A stretch of DNA of 64,000 bases from Ornithinibacillus bavariensis (GTDB lineage: Bacteria; Bacillota; Bacilli; Bacillales; Amphibacillaceae): contig NZ_BORP01000007.1 in the NCBI RefSeq assembly GCF_018333235.1, forward strand, positions 62,001-126,000, read 5' to 3'. The notes below the pieces were generated by a model. The model ran no database searches and had not been told where the DNA came from. It worked only from the letters and a program-made list of their open reading frames with translations. The translations under genes were made by a program, and so were the position numbers. This document shows positions 18,527-28,606 of this stretch, piece by piece (within the stretch, counting starts at the first letter, position 1; the number at the start of each line of letters is the position of its first letter).

Positions 18527-19561
18527 TTATAGTCTTGTTAAGACTAATCGTATTTGAAAATAACTTATATACGGATTGCAATTGTCCTTAATTGTCTTTA
18601 GTTTATAACTTTTACAACGATTAATAACGGAAACTATCTCTTTTCTTGTTTTTGTATCCACAAAGGGCTCAATTGAGAATTCTTTATCGTATAATGCAAT
18701 TTCAACAATATGATCATACACCGTATTTAATTTTAGTTTTCTTATTTTAGCAATTGTTTCTGGACTGTACCGTTCAAGTAAGAGTTGATAGGTTTGGTTT
18801 GCTGTTTTGGTAATAAACTTGTTATTATTATTTTCTCTTATTAGCTGATAAAGTACTGGGTAGTCTTCTTTATGACGATGAATCTGATACATCATCTGAT
18901 GAATTATTCCTACTGTAAGAAGATTAACATCGTGTATCGGTAATTGATAGTTGAGAGCAATTTGATCCATGCTCATCCCGTAGTGATGGTATCCACTTAA
19001 TCGATTCACCAATACTTCGGCTTCTTTTTCCTCAAGGCCTTGTAATAGTTTATGAAGCTCCTCGTAAAGGATTAAAGATGCAGTCACGCTCCAGTTTTTC
19101 TTATAAAAGGCTTTTACCCAACCTGCTACATCTACATCGTCCACAACAGGAATAAAAGCGGTATTTTTCATTCGTATATTTGAGTATGTCTGGATTAATA
19201 AATGTAGTCTCTTAAAAAACAAAACATCTGTACCATTATATAATAAGCCTCTATAATAGGCGTACAATGGGGACTTTTTAAATTTGATTAAATGCCTTCT
19301 TCCTTTCTCTGTAATTTGATAAAAACCATCCTTAGACCCATTATCCACTAATTTCTTCTGTTGTAAATTTGAAACGATTGCTTGTAAATCTATGCGACGT
19401 AATGTTGGATAGATCCCGTAATATTGTTCTAGCTGAAAGAGTCTTGCATCATGGACAGATTGTATCGATTTCTTTCCAACTAATAGGTGAAATATCCCAG
19501 AAATGCTTCTATTTTCATTAATTTCAGTTATACAATCTAATATTATCCCTTCGAAATACAT
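18527..19561 (-). CDS. ypbB: YpbB-like helix-turn-helix protein
   Basis: 344-residue protein matching YpbB in position and architecture: a largely helical body and a C-terminal helix-turn-helix segment (QLLLERYSPETIAKIRKLKLNTVYDHIVEIAL) of the type found at the C-terminus of RecQ-like helicases. It is immediately upstream of and presumably cotranscribed with recQ. It may supply the DNA-binding HTH that the short helicase lacks; this is an inference from the family name and gene pairing. Confidence 0.85.
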   Translation of the reverse strand: MYFEGIILDCITEINENRSISGIFHLLVGKKSIQSVHDARLFQLEQYYGIYPTLRRIDLQAIVSNLQQKKLVDNGSKDGFYQITEKGRRHLIKFKKSPLYAYYRGLLYNGTDVLFFKRLHLLIQTYSNIRMKNTAFIPVVDDVDVAGWVKAFYKKNWSVTASLILYEELHKLLQGLEEKEAEVLVNRLSGYHHYGMSMDQIALNYQLPIHDVNLLTVGIIHQMMYQIHRHKEDYPVLYQLIRENNNNKFITKTANQTYQLLLERYSPETIAKIRKLKLNTVYDHIVEIALYDKEFSIEPFVDTKTRKEIVSVINRCKSYKLKTIKDNCNPYISYFQIRLVLTRL

Positions 19562-19647
19562 TCTAATCTACCTCTTTCTATCCTATCTCTATCATACCAT
19601 CAGTTGGCAAAGGTTGAATTATAAAATGATAGTTATTAAAATAATAG

Positions 19648-19941
<294 letters not shown>

Positions 19942-19990
19942 AAAAAAACAGGCTGACTTTAACAATAACAAGGATAAAGTCAGCCTTTTA
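19942..19990. terminator. Bidirectional terminator between fer and the ECF S gene
   Basis: GGCTGACTTTA/TAAAGTCAGCC stem flanked by an A run on the left and a T run on the right, between convergent genes. Confidence 0.85.
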
Positions 19991-20503
19991 TTAATTAATC
20001 GTATGCAAATGATTGTTAATATATTTTTTAAATACGTAGGCTATTGTTGGATACAGCAACATCATAAACACTGCATTTCCTATCGCATGATACGTATCAA
20101 AGGGCAGTCCAGCTAAATAATATACGATAAAGCCTTGACCAGTTACTTGATAATTAGTTAGCGAAACAATAATCCCGTATAGGTAACCACTGAAAAAACT
20201 AAAAATAACAATGACTATGAACGGAATCTTTTTGAACGCCTTTCCCATCAAACCACTCAAGATACCGATAATTCCCCATGCTAGAATTTGCCAAATTGTC
20301 CAAATGCCAGTTCCTAGAATCATATTGGATAAAAACGTTACTAAAAACGCTAAAATAAAACCAGCTATCGGTCCTAAAAAAATGCCACTAATAATAATAA
20401 CTGAAGTTACGGGTTGGACATTTGGTATATAATTAACTGCGATACGTCCAACTACAGCAAGTGTGGCAAGTAATGCTAGTAGAGTAATTTTATAGATATT
20501 CAA
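19991..20503 (-). CDS. ECF transporter S component, probably for cobalamin
   Basis: 170-residue membrane protein with about five to six helices and the alanine-rich first helix typical of ECF substrate-binding (S) subunits; the loop NYIPNVQPVTSVIIISGIF (about 24-42) and a C-terminal GNAVFMMLLYPTIAYVFKKY helix fit the family. It lies five bases after a DUF4430 lipoprotein gene, and both are under a cobalamin riboswitch, so vitamin B12 or a corrinoid is the likely substrate. No EcfA or EcfT gene is in the window; a shared energy-coupling module elsewhere is assumed. Confidence 0.85.
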   Translation of the reverse strand: MNIYKITLLALLATLAVVGRIAVNYIPNVQPVTSVIIISGIFLGPIAGFILAFLVTFLSNMILGTGIWTIWQILAWGIIGILSGLMGKAFKKIPFIVIVIFSFFSGYLYGIIVSLTNYQVTGQGFIVYYLAGLPFDTYHAIGNAVFMMLLYPTIAYVFKKYINNHLHTIN

Positions 20504-20508
20504 TTAAA

Positions 20509-20961
20509 TCATTCCCAAGATTGGTAATCAAAATTAACCGTATCTCCATCGTTTAGTTTTACATCGCCTGCACCTACCATGGATGGCTCACCATTTACCG
20601 AAAACATCCATGACATTTTGTTCGCTTCGTCATACTCTATACCTTCAATCGCTTTTATAAACCCACCTTCTTCAACCATGTCAAAGTTTGCTTTCATAAC
20701 TGCTAATAAATTATCGCCATCTTTGATAACAACTTCTTTTTCATCAATTACTTCGGCCTCTTTATCCTTTGATAAGATAATGGTAACCTTAGCCTCTTCT
20801 TGGTCATCTTTTGAATTTGCGGAAGTATTAGATTTTTCATTTTGCGTTGCGTTATTTTGCCCGCTATTGTTGTTGCTTTCCGTCTTTTCATCATTCGTAC
20901 ATCCTGTTAAAACAACTATTACTAGTAGCATTGAGAATAACTTAAATAAAATAGATTTCAT
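20509..20961 (-). CDS. DUF4430 (transcobalamin-like) lipoprotein
   Basis: 150-residue lipoprotein: signal peptide with lipobox LTGC (acylated Cys21), a low-complexity Asn/Ser/Glu-rich tether (about 22-58), and a C-terminal DUF4430 domain containing GDNLLAVMKANF, WMFSVNGEPSMVGAGDVKLNDGD and a final FDYQSWE. The same domain forms the C-terminal lobe of animal intrinsic factor and transcobalamin, which cap bound cobalamin. It likely captures corrinoid at the cell surface for the S component encoded next. Expression is controlled by the riboswitch upstream. Confidence 0.88.
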   Translation of the reverse strand: MKSILFKLFSMLLVIVVLTGCTNDEKTESNNNSGQNNATQNEKSNTSANSKDDQEEAKVTIILSKDKEAEVIDEKEVVIKDGDNLLAVMKANFDMVEEGGFIKAIEGIEYDEANKMSWMFSVNGEPSMVGAGDVKLNDGDTVNFDYQSWE

Positions 20962-21002
20962 GATTTCTCCTCCATTAACTTAATCTGTTGAGAACAGGGT
21001 GT

Positions 21003-21295
21003 ATAAAAATAGAGCTAACCCCGTAACAAGGTTAGCTCTTTTGACAGTCTCATAACCATAATAAGTAATCAATACTCTTATGTACTTGATTGTCTCAATT
21101 GTCCTATCCTCGGGATCATTGATACAAATGAATACTGGCAGGTCTACTGACTTGTGATTAATAGCCTACTATAAGCCCTTCCCGTATATATTATATACAG
21201 TGGTTATGCTTATTTCGTCATCACTTACAGTTGCGAGGACAGTTCTAGATTTTCACTAGATTCCCTTTTAAGTTCACAACACCAACATCATCAAT
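21003..21295 (-). promoter_or_regulatory. Cobalamin riboswitch with intrinsic terminator
   Basis: On the minus strand the leader of the DUF4430/ECF pair shows the conserved core AAAAGGGAA followed by a short hairpin (GTGAAAATC between TCTAG and CTAGA), an AACTGTC...GCAACTGT block, and the B12 box AAGTCAGTAGACCTGCC (21137-21153). Short complementary arms (21290-21295 with 21118-21123) can close the aptamer. An expression-platform hairpin AGAGCTAACC/GGTTAGCTCT followed by ATTTTTAT lies at 21003-21040, 40 bp before the start codon, so cobalamin binding should cause premature termination. Matching is by eye to the known consensus. Confidence 0.88.
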
Positions 21296-21346
21296 TTTGT
21301 ATTCAATTCTATTAATTAGGATAACATACCATTCTAAAATTACAAG

Positions 21347-23116
21347 TTATATTTCATCTGTTTTAGGAAGCTGAAAATTGAATGTCGTACCAACATTGAG
21401 TTTACTTTTAACGGTAATTGTTCCCTTATGACTTGTAATAATATTCTTTGCTATTGATAATCCAAGCCCTGTACCTTTCACATGTTTATTTCTCGTTCTT
21501 GATTTATCTGCCTTGTAAAAACGTTCAAAAACAAATGGTAAATCCTCTTCTGGTATTCCACTTCCACTATCTTCAACAGATACAGATAATCCATTTTGGT
21601 CATTTTCTACCTTTACCTTCACAAACCCACCCTCACTAGTATGTCGGATTGCGTTGTCAATTAGGTTAGTAAATACTTGTTCGATTCGGTCTGGATCAAA
21701 AATTGCTTGAGAATCGGCCATATTCTTTGTAAGTACAAGCTCGATATGATGTTCCTCTGCAACCCCTCTAAATTTCCGATAGATTCGATCAACATAAGGC
21801 TCTACTTCAACCATTTCAGTTTTTAGCGTCAGATGACCCGCTTCCATACTTGCTAAGTCAAGCAGTTCATTAACAAGGCGACTAAGTCTTAAGGATTCCT
21901 CATAAATGATTTGGGCTAATTCATTCTTTTCCTCTTTCGTCTCGGCAATATCATCTACAATAGCTTCACTATAGCCTTGTAACATCGATATTGGAGTTCG
22001 AAGCTCATGTGATACATTAGCGATAAAGTCCTTACGAAGCTTATCTAGTCTTCTCTCTTCCGTCATATCACGCATTACTGCAACTGCACCACGGATATAT
22101 GACTGATCATATAATGGTGTCATAATCATAACCCAGGTTCTACCTTGAATAGTGATTTCTTCGAGAACCTCTTTTTCACCATCAATAACCTCTTGAAATA
22201 GTGCAAGTAATTCCTTTGGCAGCTTCCGAACACCATCTGATTTTTCTATATTTTGCTCAAACTCCCATGCTTCCATAAACATTTCAGCAGGGCGATTCGT
22301 TGCAATAATTTCACCACTACGACTTAATGTTATCACACCATCTGCCATCGAATTAACAATGCTAGATAACTGTTCTTTTTCCTGTCTTAAAGCATTAATA
22401 TGGAATTTCAGCTGTCGTCCCATGTGATTGAATGCCATTGCTAGTTCGCCGATTTCATCATGTGTTAAAATCGGTACTTTGGTGTTAAATTCACCTCTAG
22501 TTAGATCAAATGCTGCTTCTCTCATTTTGATTAGTGGCGATGTAATACGCGTCGATAGAAAGAAGGCAAAGATAGTCGTTAGAATGATAGCTACTGCGGC
22601 TGCTAAAAGAATAATTTTCGTAGTTTCAGCTTTTGTCTTATCCACTATCGCTAGGGATTGATAGATAAGAACTGCTGCATCTGTATTAGGTACAGCCACT
22701 CCAACAAGCATCACACCTAATTCTTGATTAGGAACTTCGATTTGCTTTTTAATCGGATCATGCGAATTTAAAACCTCTTGTATATACATCTCTTTAGTAA
22801 ACCAGTTATCATTAATAGCAGTAAGATTAGAGTCATTAGTATCAGAAGCCCAAATATCACCATTGGAAAATTCGATAATTACCTTACTAGCTGGATCTTT
22901 TACACGCTCAGTCGTTTCATATATTAGTGATCTGTCTTCATGATTCTCTACCATTACGGAAACCTTTGTAGCGGTTTGTAATAAATCCTCTTCTGCCTCT
23001 TGAATATGAAAGTTCTCAAAAAACTCAAGTAAAAATATCGTTAATAAAAATAATACAAAACAAACTAGCAATAAAATGGTTACTGCTAGTTTTCCTACTA
23101 CACTACGCCAAAACAT
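21347..23116 (-). CDS. resE: Sensor histidine kinase ResE
   Basis: Membrane sensor kinase partner of ResD, controlling aerobic and anaerobic respiration genes. 589 residues: first helix about 9-30, extracytoplasmic sensor, second helix about 168-188, HAMP linker, PAS domain (EQLSSIVNSMADGVITLSR), HisKA with phospho-accepting histidine in NVSHELRTPISML, and HATPase_c with N, G1 (DSGSGIPEEDLPFVFERFY) and G2 (GTGLGLSIAKNI) boxes. Its ATG overlaps the resD stop by one base (TAATG), indicating translational coupling. Confidence 0.95.
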   Translation of the reverse strand: MFWRSVVGKLAVTILLLVCFVLFLLTIFLLEFFENFHIQEAEEDLLQTATKVSVMVENHEDRSLIYETTERVKDPASKVIIEFSNGDIWASDTNDSNLTAINDNWFTKEMYIQEVLNSHDPIKKQIEVPNQELGVMLVGVAVPNTDAAVLIYQSLAIVDKTKAETTKIILLAAAVAIILTTIFAFFLSTRITSPLIKMREAAFDLTRGEFNTKVPILTHDEIGELAMAFNHMGRQLKFHINALRQEKEQLSSIVNSMADGVITLSRSGEIIATNRPAEMFMEAWEFEQNIEKSDGVRKLPKELLALFQEVIDGEKEVLEEITIQGRTWVMIMTPLYDQSYIRGAVAVMRDMTEERRLDKLRKDFIANVSHELRTPISMLQGYSEAIVDDIAETKEEKNELAQIIYEESLRLSRLVNELLDLASMEAGHLTLKTEMVEVEPYVDRIYRKFRGVAEEHHIELVLTKNMADSQAIFDPDRIEQVFTNLIDNAIRHTSEGGFVKVKVENDQNGLSVSVEDSGSGIPEEDLPFVFERFYKADKSRTRNKHVKGTGLGLSIAKNIITSHKGTITVKSKLNVGTTFNFQLPKTDEI

Positions 23117-23832
23117 TATTCATCATCTACCTCAAATTTGTATCCTACCCCCCAAACAGTCACAATCATTTTTGCGGCTTCCTTGGAAACGGTATTAAGC
23201 TTCTCACGTAACCGTTTAACATGTGTGTCAACTGTTCGTAAGTCGCCGAAAAATTCATATTGCCAAACATCCTTTAATAATTGTTCACGATTGAATACTT
23301 TATCTGGTGATTTTGCCAAGTAACATAATAATTCATACTCTTTAGGTGTTAAAGCTACTTCTGTACCATCAGCTGTTACACGATGTGCATCATGATCAAT
23401 TGTTAGGTGAGGAAATACTAATAGATCCTTCGTTTGCGCATTCTTGCCATTATAACTAGTAGCAGTTGTACGTCTTAATAATGCCTTTACACGAAGAACA
23501 ACCTCTCTAGGGCTAAATGGCTTCACAATATAATCATCGGTTCCAACTTCAAACCCTTGAACTCTATTTGCCTCTTCACCCTTTGCTGTAAGCATGATAA
23601 CCGGAGTATCCTTTTCTTTCCTTAGCTGCTCACAGACTTCTATTCCATCCATCTCTGGCATCATAATATCCAATAGAATAACATCATAATCATTTTCTAG
23701 TGCCAGTTGAAGTCCCTCTTTACCGTTCTCTGCTTCTTCGACCTCAAATTCCTCTCGCTCTAAATACATACGAATTAGCCGACGAATTCTTTCCTCATCA
23801 TCAACAACTAATACTCTAGATTGCTTCTCCAT
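23116..23832 (-). CDS. resD: Response regulator ResD
   Basis: OmpR/PhoB-type transcription factor. Receiver domain with phosphorylated aspartate in VILLDIMMPEMDGIEV, conserved threonine and lysine (MLTAKGEEANRV; DDYIVKPFSPREVVLRV), then a winged-helix domain (EVALTPKEYELL...WQYEFFGDLRTVDTHVKRLREKL). The ATG at 23832 is preferred to a start 11 codons upstream because AAGGGGAG is six bases before it; this gives 238 residues, the family length. Lies between resC and resE in the conserved res order. Confidence 0.96.
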   Translation of the reverse strand: MEKQSRVLVVDDEERIRRLIRMYLEREEFEVEEAENGKEGLQLALENDYDVILLDIMMPEMDGIEVCEQLRKEKDTPVIMLTAKGEEANRVQGFEVGTDDYIVKPFSPREVVLRVKALLRRTTATSYNGKNAQTKDLLVFPHLTIDHDAHRVTADGTEVALTPKEYELLCYLAKSPDKVFNREQLLKDVWQYEFFGDLRTVDTHVKRLREKLNTVSKEAAKMIVTVWGVGYKFEVDDE

Positions 23833-23929
23833 GAATATCTCCCCTTTACCAATTATATCAGTCAACGGATTTCATTTAACAATGTACAAGAAAACATGAC
23901 AATTGTTTTGCCATGTTTTCTTCATTCAA

Positions 23930-25123
23930 TTATGCATAAGAATGTAGCCCTGCTAATACAAGGTTTACAACAATCAAGTTAAATAAAATTATACCAAAAC
24001 CAGCTACTGCAAGCCATGCAGACTTTTCTCCATGCCAGCCACGTGAAAGTCTTAAATGTAAGTAAGCAGCATAGAAGAACCAAGTAACCAAGGCCCAAAC
24101 TTCCTTAGGATCCCATCCCCAGAATCGTCCCCAAGCTTCTTGAGCCCAGATGGATGCAAAAATTAATCCACCGAGTGTAAATACAGGGAATCCTATAGCT
24201 ACGGAACGATAATTAATCTCATCGACTAAATCAGGTTTAACATTTTTAAGCAGTGGCTGAATAGCAGCCCCAATACGTTTTCTACATAGTAATCGGACAA
24301 GTGCATACAATACAGTACCTGTTAAAAACGACCAAATCACTGTATTAAATTTTTTACCAGCGTCAGCACCGTGCATCCATGTAGGTACTTCAAACCAAGG
24401 CTTCATTGCATCTTCCGTAAGAAGCTTACCATCATGTGGTGCAGCTATAGGTGGTAAATGGTACTCGGATTGTAGTGTTTTACCATTTGATTGATATTCG
24501 AAGCTTGCATTATAATGCATAGCTCCAAAGACTGAAGAAATTACTATGAATCCGATAATAAGGAAAATAATATATAAAACGATCTCAAGTGAAATTGTTC
24601 GTGCCGATCGAACGCTTTGATCAATTCCATGAATCAAGTAAATCAAACCAGCTACAAAGCTAATGAATAGTATTCCAGAGCCTAATGCAACAGTAGTAAC
24701 ATGAATATAAAGCCAGTGGCTTTTTAAAGATGGTACTAGTGGAGCAATTTCTGTCGGGAATATGCTAGCATAAGCAATAAATATCATAGCAATTGGTAGT
24801 GCAAATAAACCTAATACATTAAGCTTGTAAATAAAATAAATAATGATAAAAGCCAATACTAAGCACATACCCAAGAATGTTACGAATTCGAACATATTAC
24901 TAACAGGAGCATGTCCAGATGCCATCCATCTAGTAATAAAATAAATTAGCTGGCTAAGAAATCCGATTATTGTCAATGTGATAGCTAATTTTCCAGCAAA
25001 TTCAGTTCTTTTTCGTTCTTTATTTTTATCCTTTATCGTAAAGCTAAATATAAATGTTGCCACCAAGTAGAGTATAAATGCCGTAAATAGCATCGTACTA
25101 CTAGTATTTAATAAGCTCTCCAT
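23930..25123 (-). CDS. resC: Cytochrome c biogenesis protein ResC (CcsA/CcsB-type)
   Basis: Polytopic partner of ResB in system II cytochrome c maturation, which exports and attaches haem to apocytochrome on the outer face of the membrane. 397 residues with about eight helices and the haem-handling tryptophan-rich WWD motif WGRFWGWDPKEVWALVTWF near residue 325. Histidines suited to haem ligation occur in helix-flanking loops. Twenty-four bases downstream of resB. Confidence 0.94.
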   Translation of the reverse strand: MESLLNTSSTMLFTAFILYLVATFIFSFTIKDKNKERKRTEFAGKLAITLTIIGFLSQLIYFITRWMASGHAPVSNMFEFVTFLGMCLVLAFIIIYFIYKLNVLGLFALPIAMIFIAYASIFPTEIAPLVPSLKSHWLYIHVTTVALGSGILFISFVAGLIYLIHGIDQSVRSARTISLEIVLYIIFLIIGFIVISSVFGAMHYNASFEYQSNGKTLQSEYHLPPIAAPHDGKLLTEDAMKPWFEVPTWMHGADAGKKFNTVIWSFLTGTVLYALVRLLCRKRIGAAIQPLLKNVKPDLVDEINYRSVAIGFPVFTLGGLIFASIWAQEAWGRFWGWDPKEVWALVTWFFYAAYLHLRLSRGWHGEKSAWLAVAGFGIILFNLIVVNLVLAGLHSYA

Positions 25124-25147
25124 GAGCTCCCTCCTTTAAACAACCAC

Positions 25148-26863
25148 TTACTCATTATTTTGATCTTTTACCATCTGTATTGGTGTATTCTCAATAGCCT
25201 TTTCAATATCTTTTTTCAAGCCAAACCAGTTTTTATTCGTATGACCAGCCAATAGAATGCCTTGTTTTTTCGGATGTATCCATATTCTTCTATGTTGCCA
25301 GTACATACCTTGGACAACACCAATCATAAAAATAAGTGCACCGATAATAAATAATGGAAGTGTTCTATCTCGTTTTACTGAAAGTCCACTCTTTCGATCA
25401 AAATCTATGGAATCAATAAGTATTCGATAATTATTTTCACCTGTAGGGTCAACCGATGGAGCGAAGGAACCAATAACATTTCCCATAGGTTGTAATTCTA
25501 CTACAGTAGGATCAATTCCTAGACCTTCTACAGCTCCTAATACGTTACCTACAAAACTAATTTCAGATTCTTCACTGTTTGGAGGGAATAGCTTAAAAAC
25601 AAATGCAGGATTATTGGAATCCTTTGTTTTCGAACTTATTCCATCTTCTGTAATGATATAATCCGGATAATATTCCGTTACTTCAACCTTAAAACCATTA
25701 TCTAGTTTATATTCTGTTTTCGGATTAAATAAATCAACGGTGAATTCTCCTAATACATCAGCATCTGGATCATTCATTTCATAGATTTTAAAGGTCATTT
25801 TTGAGAATTCGTTTAATTGATAACCTTGCTGATACAATGTATAACCACCAAACTTAACTGGATGGTTCATACTAATTTCGTCATCCGTTATTTTGTTAAG
25901 CTTCGTTTCTGCACCGATAACCTCTTGATCTTCTGCCTGATAAATAATGGCATTGGTTTGGAAGTTACTTGGAATGACCCTACCCTGTTTTGCAATGGCA
26001 TCTTTAAAGCGTTCATCATCCTCAGCATATGTATCAAGAACAAATTCCTTGTTTTCGATATAATACTCTCCATCCGTTCCTGGTACTACCTTTACTTCCC
26101 CTTCTCTAACCCATAAATATTCATTTAAATACATAAATGGTGTTATCCGAAGTAATGCTGCAATTAATATAATAATCAATCCAATATGATTAACATACGG
26201 ACCCCATCTCGAGAAGCGTCCTTTTTCCGCTACAATATGACCGTCTTCTTCTGTTATTTTGTAACGTTGTTGCAAGAGACGCTCTTTAACTGTATTCAAA
26301 TCTTCACTTGAAACATGATCTGTTTCACTATAGAATCGCTGTCTATTAATAAATGTTTCATGTCTCTTCGGCTTCTGACGTTTTAGCGCTTTATACAAAG
26401 GTACAAATCGATCCAGACTACAAACTACTAGTGATACCCCGATTAGTGCAATTAAAATTAGATACCACCATGAGCTGTATAGGTTATGAAAGCCTAATTG
26501 GTAAAAAATCTTGCCAAAAATACCATAGGTCTCTGGATAAAAAATTTGTGGATCTCGAGAAATAGCATCAGACGGTATGTATTGCTCCTGTGGAAAAATA
26601 GTTCCAATACCGGAAGCGATTAATGCCAAAACGATTAACCAAACTCCAACCTTTACAGAGGAGAAAAAGTTCCATATTTTATCTATAATCGTCTTATTAT
26701 ATGTAGTTGATCTTCTTGCACTACCTTCGTAACGCATATTCAATAATTTCTTTTTATCGTTACCATCTATATGCTGATTCTCTGCGATAGGCTTTCCACA
26801 TGCTTCACAAAGGACTGTACCTTCTGGATTTACGTGACCACATTCACATTTTATATGATTCAT
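25148..26863 (-). CDS. resB: Cytochrome c biogenesis protein ResB
   Basis: 571-residue membrane protein of system II cytochrome c maturation. An N-terminal zinc ribbon with four cysteines (CECGHVNPEGTVLCEACG) precedes the conserved ARRSTTYNKTIIDKIWNFFSS segment, three N-terminal helices, a large extracytoplasmic domain (about 250-500), and a last helix ending WYWQHRRIW-like (MYWQHRRIW). Length and order match B. subtilis ResB. Probably cotranscribed with resA and resC. Confidence 0.95.
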   Translation of the reverse strand: MNHIKCECGHVNPEGTVLCEACGKPIAENQHIDGNDKKKLLNMRYEGSARRSTTYNKTIIDKIWNFFSSVKVGVWLIVLALIASGIGTIFPQEQYIPSDAISRDPQIFYPETYGIFGKIFYQLGFHNLYSSWWYLILIALIGVSLVVCSLDRFVPLYKALKRQKPKRHETFINRQRFYSETDHVSSEDLNTVKERLLQQRYKITEEDGHIVAEKGRFSRWGPYVNHIGLIIILIAALLRITPFMYLNEYLWVREGEVKVVPGTDGEYYIENKEFVLDTYAEDDERFKDAIAKQGRVIPSNFQTNAIIYQAEDQEVIGAETKLNKITDDEISMNHPVKFGGYTLYQQGYQLNEFSKMTFKIYEMNDPDADVLGEFTVDLFNPKTEYKLDNGFKVEVTEYYPDYIITEDGISSKTKDSNNPAFVFKLFPPNSEESEISFVGNVLGAVEGLGIDPTVVELQPMGNVIGSFAPSVDPTGENNYRILIDSIDFDRKSGLSVKRDRTLPLFIIGALIFMIGVVQGMYWQHRRIWIHPKKQGILLAGHTNKNWFGLKKDIEKAIENTPIQMVKDQNNE

Positions 26864-26883
26864 TAAAAATCCCTCTCATGGTT

Positions 26884-27462
26884 TTATGATTCGCTTGGTT
26901 CAATTTTTTGTAAATACCCTTCCAATCGTTCAAGTGTGAGAGCACCGTTTACAACCTCTACTATCTTCCCTTCCGGACTAATAAAGAAAGTGCTAGGAAT
27001 TGGTCCAACTTTGTATAAGTCACGGACCTGGTCTTTGGTATCATGCGGAACTGGGAATGTCAAATTATATTTATTTATAAATTGATCAACTACAAATTCT
27101 GTTGCATCAAGATTCACTGCTATAATTTCTATTCCCTTTTCCTTATATTCAGGATAGAGCTTCTGCATATAAGGCATTTCCGACTCACATGGCTTACACC
27201 ATGTTCCCCAGAAATTAAGCATTACACCTTTGCCACGAAAATCACTTAAGCGCACTGTCTTTAATTCATTATGATCATTCACTTGATTTAATTGAAAATC
27301 TGGTGCCTCGTCTCCTACACTGTAAATAGCCTTATCCTTGTTCAGATTTGCTACTAAAGCGTAGGCTACTGCTATTACTAATAAAACTAATATAGCTGAA
27401 CGATAAATAAAGCGGTTCCGTTTCTTTTTAACCTTATTCTCTCTTGCCTGCTCTATTCTCAC
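26884..27462 (-). CDS. resA: Thiol-disulfide oxidoreductase ResA
   Basis: Membrane-anchored thioredoxin-like protein that reduces the haem-binding cysteines of apocytochrome c outside the cell. A basic N-terminus (KKKRNRF) and a single anchor helix are followed by a thioredoxin fold with the active site WCKPC in NFWGTWCKPCESEMPYM and the cis-proline region GPIPSTFFI. Several GTG codons can start the frame; I choose the one at 27462 because the GGGGAG ribosome site is about eight bases upstream, whereas the first GTG at 27471 touches it. First gene of the res operon after rluB. Confidence 0.94.
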   Translation of the reverse strand: MRIEQARENKVKKKRNRFIYRSAILVLLVIAVAYALVANLNKDKAIYSVGDEAPDFQLNQVNDHNELKTVRLSDFRGKGVMLNFWGTWCKPCESEMPYMQKLYPEYKEKGIEIIAVNLDATEFVVDQFINKYNLTFPVPHDTKDQVRDLYKVGPIPSTFFISPEGKIVEVVNGALTLERLEGYLQKIEPSES

Positions 27463-27513
27463 AACCACCACTCCCCGCCCAATTATACCATTTATTGGGC
27501 ATTGAAATTATGT

Positions 27514-28257
27514 CTATTCTTCAACATTTTTAGAAGCAAGGTTACGCATTTGATTAACCTCTTTCGGTGTTAGCTTACGGAATTCTCCAACTCGAAGACC
27601 ATCTAAGGTCAGAATTCCATATTTCTCACGCTTCAATTTTATAACTGGATAGCCCAACTGCTCCATCATACGCCGAACATGCCGATTCTTACCTTCTCTT
27701 AAGGTTAGTTCCAGTAGACTAGTATTTTTCTTTTTATCCGTAGATAGTACTCGAAATCGTAAGGCTTTTAATACTTCACCCTTATCCTTAACACCCTTGA
27801 TGAGCTTTCTTAAATCCTCTTTTGAAGGGATGCCTTTTACTTTTGCTACATATACCTTTTCGACACCATACTTTGGATGCATAACTAAATTTGCAAACAC
27901 ACCATCATTGGTTAATAATAGTGCACCAGACGAGTCATAGTCTAATCTTCCAATAGGGTAAATTCGTTCTTCTACCTCTGGAAAGAAATCAGTAACTACC
28001 TTTCTTCCTTTTTCATCCTTTACACTAGAGATAACACCACGCGGCTTATAAAAAAGATAATAAACGGATTGTTCCTTTTCAAGGGGAACTCCATCTACTT
28101 CAATTTTATCTTCAGGAGTTACTTTGGTACCAAGTTCTGTTACTACTTTATTATTGACTTTAACTTTACCTTCTACTATTAATATTTCTGCTTTTCTTCT
28201 TGAAGTAATTCCACTTTGTGCAATTACTTTTTGTAAACGTTCATTTGTATTCGACAT
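27514..28257 (-). CDS. rluB: 23S rRNA pseudouridine synthase RluB-type
   Basis: Makes pseudouridine in the peptidyl-transferase region of 23S rRNA. 247 residues: an S4 RNA-binding domain (about 4-60; ERLQKVIAQSGITSRRKAEILI) and the RsuA/RluB catalytic domain with the aspartate in GRLDYDSSGALLLTNDG near residue 105 and the C-terminal EGKNRHVRRMMEQLGYPV motif. Immediately upstream of resA, as in B. subtilis (ypuL). The gene normally follows spmB directly; here the erm locus separates them. Confidence 0.95.
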   Translation of the reverse strand: MSNTNERLQKVIAQSGITSRRKAEILIVEGKVKVNNKVVTELGTKVTPEDKIEVDGVPLEKEQSVYYLFYKPRGVISSVKDEKGRKVVTDFFPEVEERIYPIGRLDYDSSGALLLTNDGVFANLVMHPKYGVEKVYVAKVKGIPSKEDLRKLIKGVKDKGEVLKALRFRVLSTDKKKNTSLLELTLREGKNRHVRRMMEQLGYPVIKLKREKYGILTLDGLRVGEFRKLTPKEVNQMRNLASKNVEE

Positions 28258-28531
28258 AAAATCACCAATTTATCCTCAATTTTTTTAATCCTATCCATAA
28301 TCATAGCGATAATCTTTGGTTAGCCTAACCACTTATGTATGAAGTGTTTTTGCACACACTTAAAGATTGCTTACTAAATGAAATTACAGCTATTTATAGG
28401 ATTTGGATTTCGCTTGCTATTATATCATTCGAATGGAGAAAAACAAAAATATTGAGGTTAGATGAGGTTTCGGGGAGGAACTTCAAATATATATCATCCT
28501 GAACTACTATTAGTAATAAATCATGTACCCA

Positions 28532-28560
28532 TTGACTTTATCAAAAGTTAAAATTATAAT
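28532..28560 (+). promoter_or_regulatory. Sigma-A promoter of the erm transcript
   Basis: TTGACT, a 17-base spacer, then TATAAT: a near-consensus vegetative promoter. It lies about 410 bp before erm and about 45 bp before the first leader ribosome site. The adjoining 28258-28531 region between rluB and this promoter contains no gene I can support. Confidence 0.88.
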
Positions 28561-28606
28561 ACTCTTGTGTTTATTGTAACTAATCTAAGGAGGGTTGCTT
28601 AAAATT

